From positions 1 to 9,108 of the forward strand of contig DKTP01000180.1 in the NCBI GenBank assembly GCA_002473085.1: 9,108 bases of DNA, written 5' to 3'. The stretch's first letter is position 1; each line of letters opens with the position of its first letter. The notes under the pieces were generated by a model that was given only the letters and a program-made list of their open reading frames with translations, had not been told where the DNA came from and made no database searches. Shown piece after piece: positions 5,952-9,108 of this stretch. The position numbers and the translations under genes were made by a program. This DNA comes from Anaerolineales bacterium UBA7227. Its GTDB lineage: Bacteria > Chloroflexota > Anaerolineae > Anaerolineales > Villigracilaceae.

Positions 5952-6272
5952 TCACGCGCCCGGCGCGCCGTGCAGAAATCCGACGAAGACTAACTCGTCC
6001 ACGGCGCGGACCGCGTGTTGTTCGCCCGCGTCGAAGACGAGGAGCGTGTTCGGTCCGCAGGTATGCTCGACGCCGTCGCCGCCGGAAAAGACTCCCTGTC
6101 CTTTCAGCACCACCACGAAAAACGGAGAACTGGGCGCGTTGTGCTCGCGGATGGCCTGTCCCGCCTTGAGCGTGAAAAGCAGGACGCGTCCCTGCTCGTC
6201 AAAGTGGAGCGGTTCAGCGCGGGGGTCTTTGTCTCCGAACGCCAGGTTTTCCAACAGGTTTGCAGTTTTCAT
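5952..6272 (-). CDS. Small single-domain cupin protein with reduced metal-ligand set
   Basis: A 106-residue cytosolic beta-barrel protein. Cupin motif 1 is visible as LKAGQAIREHNAPSSPFF (35-52) followed by VLKGQGVF (55-62). Motif 2 is GPNTLLVFDAGEQHAV (73-88). The classical HxH...E of motif 1 is reduced to H44 alone: position 46 is Ala and no Glu follows at the usual distance. H86 of motif 2 is kept. Metal binding may therefore be altered or lost, so the protein could be a ligand-binding or regulatory cupin instead of an enzyme. The start at 6272 has an excellent AAGGAG 7-8 bases upstream. A longer frame would begin in the terminator stem-loop and is rejected. Its partner is the DUF2249 gene, whose terminator at 6295-6324 lies between the two, so expression probably depends on read-through. 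Confidence 0.85.
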   Translation of the reverse strand: MKTANLLENLAFGDKDPRAEPLHFDEQGRVLLFTLKAGQAIREHNAPSSPFFVVVLKGQGVFSGGDGVEHTCGPNTLLVFDAGEQHAVRAVDELVFVGFLHGAPGA

Positions 6273-6294
6273 TTTTATCTCCTTCCTGCAATAT

Positions 6295-6324
6295 AAAAAA
6301 GAGGCAGTCAAAGGGGACTGCCTC
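6295..6324 (-). terminator. Rho-independent terminator between the DUF2249 and cupin genes
   Basis: On the minus strand GAGGCAGTC (from 6324 down to 6316) pairs perfectly with GACTGCCTC (6309 to 6301), a 9-bp stem with a 6-base loop, directly followed by six T. It starts 10 bases after the DUF2249 stop and ends about 22 bases before the cupin ATG. Confidence 0.93.
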
Positions 6325-6334
6325 CGATGGATGT

Positions 6335-6580
6335 TCAGGCTGCCGCGGGGCGGCCAATCTGCACCCGCCAGACTTCAGGGCCCTGCTCCAGGTATTCCCA
6401 GGTGAACTCTCCCGCGCGCTCGCTGGCGAATTGATAATACAGCGGCTTCGGGTCGTGGTCGTTGATCAGGATGAAGCTCTGCCCGGCGGCCAGGCTTTCG
6501 AAGGCGTCGAAGATCATGGGGTGCTTCTGGGGCGGCGGGATCGGCCGCACGTCCAGGGTGGTGGTTACGTTGTCGCTCAT
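6335..6580 (-). CDS. DUF2249 family protein
   Basis: An 81-residue cytosolic protein. The DUF2249 pattern is complete: TLDVRPIPPPQKHPMIFDAF (8-27), LINDHDPKPLYYQF (38-51) and WEYLEQGPEVWRVQI (61-75). The family has a TusA-like small fold. It is often found beside cupins, hemerythrin-type or iron-sulfur repair proteins, and anaerobic nitrogen-oxide genes, but its reaction is unknown. The start has AAAGGAG 7 bases upstream. A candidate promoter lies at 6631-6659. A strong terminator follows immediately, so this gene is likely the main product of the transcript, with the cupin expressed at a lower level. A redox- or nitrosative-stress role is inference from family context. Confidence 0.88.
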   Translation of the reverse strand: MSDNVTTTLDVRPIPPPQKHPMIFDAFESLAAGQSFILINDHDPKPLYYQFASERAGEFTWEYLEQGPEVWRVQIGRPAAA

Positions 6581-6630
6581 TTTGAATCTCCTTTGGGGAT
6601 AAAGTTTGGGTAAATTCTACCAACTGGGCA

Positions 6631-6659
6631 ATAATACTCCAGATTTACGGTTTTGTCCT
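6631..6659 (-). promoter_or_regulatory. Candidate sigma70-type promoter for the DUF2249-cupin unit
   Basis: On the minus strand AGGACA (6659-6654) is separated by 17 bases from TATTAT (6636-6631), about 50 bases upstream of the DUF2249 ATG. The -35 matches TTGACA in 4 of 6 positions and the -10 matches TATAAT in 5 of 6. It sits in the 104-base gap after the peptidase gene, in an AT-rich island. Confidence 0.42.
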
Positions 6660-6684
6660 TGATGCAGCGCAAAGAACGGAGCCG

Positions 6685-8610
6685 TTATAAATTCTCGATC
6701 TTCACCGGCTCGATCTCGTCGGCTGGCTCGAACCCGAAGACTTTCGAATAAAAATAAAACTCCGCCTCCAGCGAGCGTTTGATGTTCCCGGCTTTGCGGA
6801 ATCCGTGCTGCTCGCCCGCGAACAACAGATACGCCACCGGTAATCCCTTCGCTTTGACGGCGTCGAACATGATCTCCGACTGGTTCGGCGGGACGACCTT
6901 GTCTTCATCGCCCTGGAACAGGATCAACGGACAGGACAGATTTTTCAGGAAGTTGATTGGCGAGCGTTCGAAATACAACTCCTTTTGCTCGGGATATTTC
7001 CCGACCAGCGAGAACAGATAACGCGACTCGAACTTGTGCGTATCTTTGACAAAGACTTCGAGTTCGCTCAGGCCGAAATGACTCGCGCCCGCTTTGAAGA
7101 CTTCGGGACGGAACGTGAGGCACGACAGCGTGGTGTAGCCGCCTGCGCTTCCGCCGCGGACGGCGAGCCGGTCGCGGTCAGCCAGGCCTTTCTCTGCCAG
7201 ATGGAGCGCGCCGTTGCAGCAGTCGTTCACGTCCACCACGCCCCAATTGCCGTTCAAGCGCTGACGGTACGCGCGCCCATAGCCGGTCGAGCCGCCGTAG
7301 TTGACGTCCAACACCGCGAAGCCGCGGCTGGTCCAATATTGGATGGCGTACCGCAGCGTCGTCCCGGTTGCGGAAGTCGGCCCGCCGTGGCTGATGACCA
7401 TCAGCGGCGGACGCTCGCCCGGCATCCCGACGAAGTCCCTGTTTTGCGGCGGATAGTAAAAGCCGTGCGCTTCAAGTCCGCCGGTGGTGGGAAAAGTAAT
7501 TGGCTGCGGGATCGAGAAATAGTCGGCGCTGACCGTCGCCTCGGAACTCCGTCGAAGCGTTTCCGTCCTGCCGGTTTCGATGTCCATGCGGATCAAGGCG
7601 CTCGTCTGCGTCGGCGAGCCGCCAAAGAAGACGGCAAAGCCGTCCCCCGCGCGGACGTTTGCAATCTCGGTGAAGGAAGTTTCGACGGGGACGAACGTCC
7701 GCGCGTTCGGGTTGAAGCGAGCCAGGCGGCTGATCCCATCCTGGATGTAACTGCACAGGATGTCCGTCGCCGAGAGAAACGCGAACGTGAACATGCCGAA
7801 GACCCAGTGCGGCTTCCCGAATTCCGCTTCCATCGGGTGGAGCGCCTCGACCCTGCCGTCCTTCCAGCGATGGAGGTTCCACCAGCCGTTCGGCTCCGCG
7901 GCGAAGTACAGCGCGCCGTCGGGCGACCATTCGGGCTGGGTGATGGATTCGGACGCGGAGCCAGCCACAAGTCTGGCATCCCGAAGCGTCCCGTCGGGGG
8001 CGATGTCCGCGGCCCAGAGTTCGCATCCGTCCCAGGGCATGTTGGGATGGTTCCACGTCAGGTATGAGAGTTTCGTCCCGTCGGGACTGAGGCGCGGCGA
8101 CGAGTAGAAGTCGTTGCCCTCGACTAAAATTTTCCCGTTATCGTCTCCGTCCAAACTGACGGCGACGATTGTGTTGACGGCTTCGCCGCCCCGCGTGTGA
8201 TCTTCGCGGACGCAGAGAATGCGATTGCGCTTCTTGTCAACGTTCAGGTCGGCGTAACGATAGCCTTCCTTCGGCGTCAGGGCTTCGGGCGCGCCGCCGA
8301 CGGGCTGGCGATACAGCCGCTGGTCTTTGAAATTCGCGAAGTAGATGACGCCCTCGGAGACGGTGAATATTCCGCCGCCATATTCGTGGACCGTGGTGCG
8401 CGCGTAGAATTCGGGAGGCGTGCATTCGGAGATTTGGCCGTCGGGCGTGCGGCGCATGATCGTGTAGCGGCCGCCCTCCGCGGGACGGCTTTCGATCCAG
8501 TAGACGTCGCCGCCGTCAATGCAGAATTCCGCCAGCCCGATGGACTTCCCAGTGATCAGGTCGGTTGTGACGGGCGATTTCCAACTTCCGTACGGCGCTT
8601 GTTGGGGCAT
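6685..8610 (-). CDS. S9-family prolyl oligopeptidase-type serine peptidase (acylaminoacyl-peptidase-like)
   Basis: A 641-residue peptidase expected to release dipeptides, or cleave short or N-acylated peptides, in the cytoplasm; no signal peptide is seen. Residues about 25-365 form the N-terminal beta-propeller, with blade signatures such as SPRLSPDGTKLSYLTW (171-186) and TQPEWSPDGALYFAAE (224-239), and the family-typical HEYGGG (75-80). The alpha/beta hydrolase domain follows from about 375: oxyanion segment SHGGPT (407-412), nucleophile S488 in RGGSAGG, D570 in QGDEDKVVPPNQ and H602 in GEQHGF. The whole triad is present and the length is normal, so activity is likely. AGGAGG lies 5 bases before the ATG. 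The gene starts 37 bases after the DUF488 stop with no terminator between, so the two may share a transcript. No terminator is obvious after its TAA. The exact peptide specificity is not readable. Confidence 0.93.
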   Translation of the reverse strand: MPQQAPYGSWKSPVTTDLITGKSIGLAEFCIDGGDVYWIESRPAEGGRYTIMRRTPDGQISECTPPEFYARTTVHEYGGGIFTVSEGVIYFANFKDQRLYRQPVGGAPEALTPKEGYRYADLNVDKKRNRILCVREDHTRGGEAVNTIVAVSLDGDDNGKILVEGNDFYSSPRLSPDGTKLSYLTWNHPNMPWDGCELWAADIAPDGTLRDARLVAGSASESITQPEWSPDGALYFAAEPNGWWNLHRWKDGRVEALHPMEAEFGKPHWVFGMFTFAFLSATDILCSYIQDGISRLARFNPNARTFVPVETSFTEIANVRAGDGFAVFFGGSPTQTSALIRMDIETGRTETLRRSSEATVSADYFSIPQPITFPTTGGLEAHGFYYPPQNRDFVGMPGERPPLMVISHGGPTSATGTTLRYAIQYWTSRGFAVLDVNYGGSTGYGRAYRQRLNGNWGVVDVNDCCNGALHLAEKGLADRDRLAVRGGSAGGYTTLSCLTFRPEVFKAGASHFGLSELEVFVKDTHKFESRYLFSLVGKYPEQKELYFERSPINFLKNLSCPLILFQGDEDKVVPPNQSEIMFDAVKAKGLPVAYLLFAGEQHGFRKAGNIKRSLEAEFYFYSKVFGFEPADEIEPVKIENL

Positions 8611-8647
8611 GAGTTCCTCCTCAAGGATTTGTTCGGGACGCGTCGCT

Positions 8648-9001
8648 TTACTTTTTCAGCAGCTTTTCCACGAAGTTTTTAAGTGTCAATGCGTTATTAT
8701 GCTCCGTATCGTGCGCGCTGTAAAGGAGGGTGACGTCGCCCTGTTTCGCCGCTTCCAGGATGGGAGACAGCGCGTCGGGGTTCGCCTTCAACTCAGCCTG
8801 ATAGCGCTTCTGGAACTCCGTCCATTTGAGCGGATCGTGACCGAACCAATTCCGCAGCTCGGCGCTGGGGGCGACCTCCTTCAGCCAGGCTTTCATCTTC
8901 AGCGATTCTTTCTTCATGCCGCGCGGCCACAAGCGCTCGACCAGGAAGCGCGTCCCGTCGCTGGCTTCGGCTTTTTCGTACACGCGTTTTACTTTTAACA
9001 T
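8648..9001 (-). CDS. DUF488 family protein (YeaO-like)
   Basis: A 117-residue cytosolic protein of unknown biochemical role. The YeaO-type DUF488 pattern is clear: RFLVERLWPRGMKKE (18-32), WLKEVAPSAELRNWFGHDP (39-57), a helical FQKRYQAEL stretch (63-71) and TLLYSAHDTEHNNALTL (91-107). The WPRG and YSAxDxxxNNA motifs are family hallmarks. The length is normal for the single-domain family. The start is set by GGAAGGAG about 7 bases upstream. The 107 bases before it carry hairpins at 9024-9039 and 9081-9095 but no visible gene. It is followed by the S9 peptidase gene 37 bases downstream, a possible operon partner without an evident functional link. Confidence 0.9.
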   Translation of the reverse strand: MLKVKRVYEKAEASDGTRFLVERLWPRGMKKESLKMKAWLKEVAPSAELRNWFGHDPLKWTEFQKRYQAELKANPDALSPILEAAKQGDVTLLYSAHDTEHNNALTLKNFVEKLLKK

Positions 9002-9023
9002 TCTTGTCTCCTTCCAGTCAACT

Positions 9024-9039
9024 GACGTTAGAGAACGTC
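9024..9039. repeat. Perfect 6-bp hairpin in the DUF488 leader
   Basis: GACGTT (9024-9029) and AACGTC (9034-9039) pair around AGAG, about 25 bases upstream of the DUF488 ATG and just before its ribosome binding site. It may be an operator half-site pair or a leader RNA stem. It is not followed by a T-run on the minus strand, so it is not a terminator. Confidence 0.45.
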
Positions 9040-9080
9040 TTCTGAGCAGAGCGTAGTCTCCTGCACAAAGTATCCATGAA

Positions 9081-9095
9081 CGGGGGTTCGCCCCG
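9081..9095. repeat. Short GC hairpin near the right window edge
   Basis: CGGGG and CCCCG pair across GTTCG (9081-9085 and 9091-9095). No T-run follows on either strand within the window. It could be part of a structure for the gene beyond the edge. The rest of 9002-9108 shows no gene. Confidence 0.3.
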
Positions 9096-9108
9096 AATGA
9101 TGAAAATT

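Noticed and set aside
6273..6311. Longer N-terminus for the cupin from a TTG at 6311
   Set aside because: It would start in the terminator hairpin and run through its T-tract. The ATG at 6272 has an ideal AAGGAG.
7630..7644. GACGGC-AAA-GCCGTC inverted repeat inside the peptidase gene
   Set aside because: A single short stem in a long GC-rich coding region, with conserved protein context, is expected by chance.
6985..8067. A 360-codon plus-strand open frame
   Set aside because: It lies wholly antisense to the S9 peptidase gene, which has a complete catalytic triad and a good ribosome binding site. The antisense product has a shadow-like composition.

Overview
The window carries seven complete genes and the start of an eighth, all on the minus strand, so transcription runs from right to left. 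GC content is high and spacing is tight. Gene content, together with dispersed heptanucleotide repeats lying inside coding sequence, suggests an environmental member of the Chloroflexota (Anaerolineae-like). That assignment is inference from recalled patterns and was not tested by a search.

Right part (about 9108 down to 6685): a small DUF488 protein is followed after 37 bases by a cytosolic S9-family prolyl oligopeptidase-type peptidase with a complete catalytic triad. Next (6580 to 5952) is a small stress- or redox-type pair, a DUF2249 protein and a one-domain cupin, separated by a textbook Rho-independent terminator just upstream of the cupin ribosome binding site. The middle (5657 to 4032) is a polytopic DUF4173 membrane protein with a structured 294-base upstream gap and its own strong terminator at 3989-4025.

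Left part (3863 to the window edge): a compact operon of an acylneuraminate (nonulosonate-type) cytidylyltransferase, a roughly 12-TM membrane protein resembling GT-C glycosyltransferases, a D-2-hydroxyacid dehydrogenase, and the first 22 codons of another gene. Gene junctions are a 4-base overlap, a 12-base gap and a 3-base gap, so these genes are probably co-expressed. The set suggests activation of an acidic sugar and transfer to a surface glycan, but the sugar-synthesis genes are not in the window and the substrate is unknown.

The most unusual signal is repetitive DNA inside this operon's coding sequences. The membrane protein has three hydrophilic inter-helix segments, each encoded by a different kind of repeat (ATTGGTA/ATTGGAG heptamers, a GATAC/TTGCGTGTTG-type repeat, and twin 8-bp palindromes). 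The cytidylyltransferase carries a short copy of the same heptamer. I did not find a new defence system, CRISPR array, RNA gene or insertion sequence.
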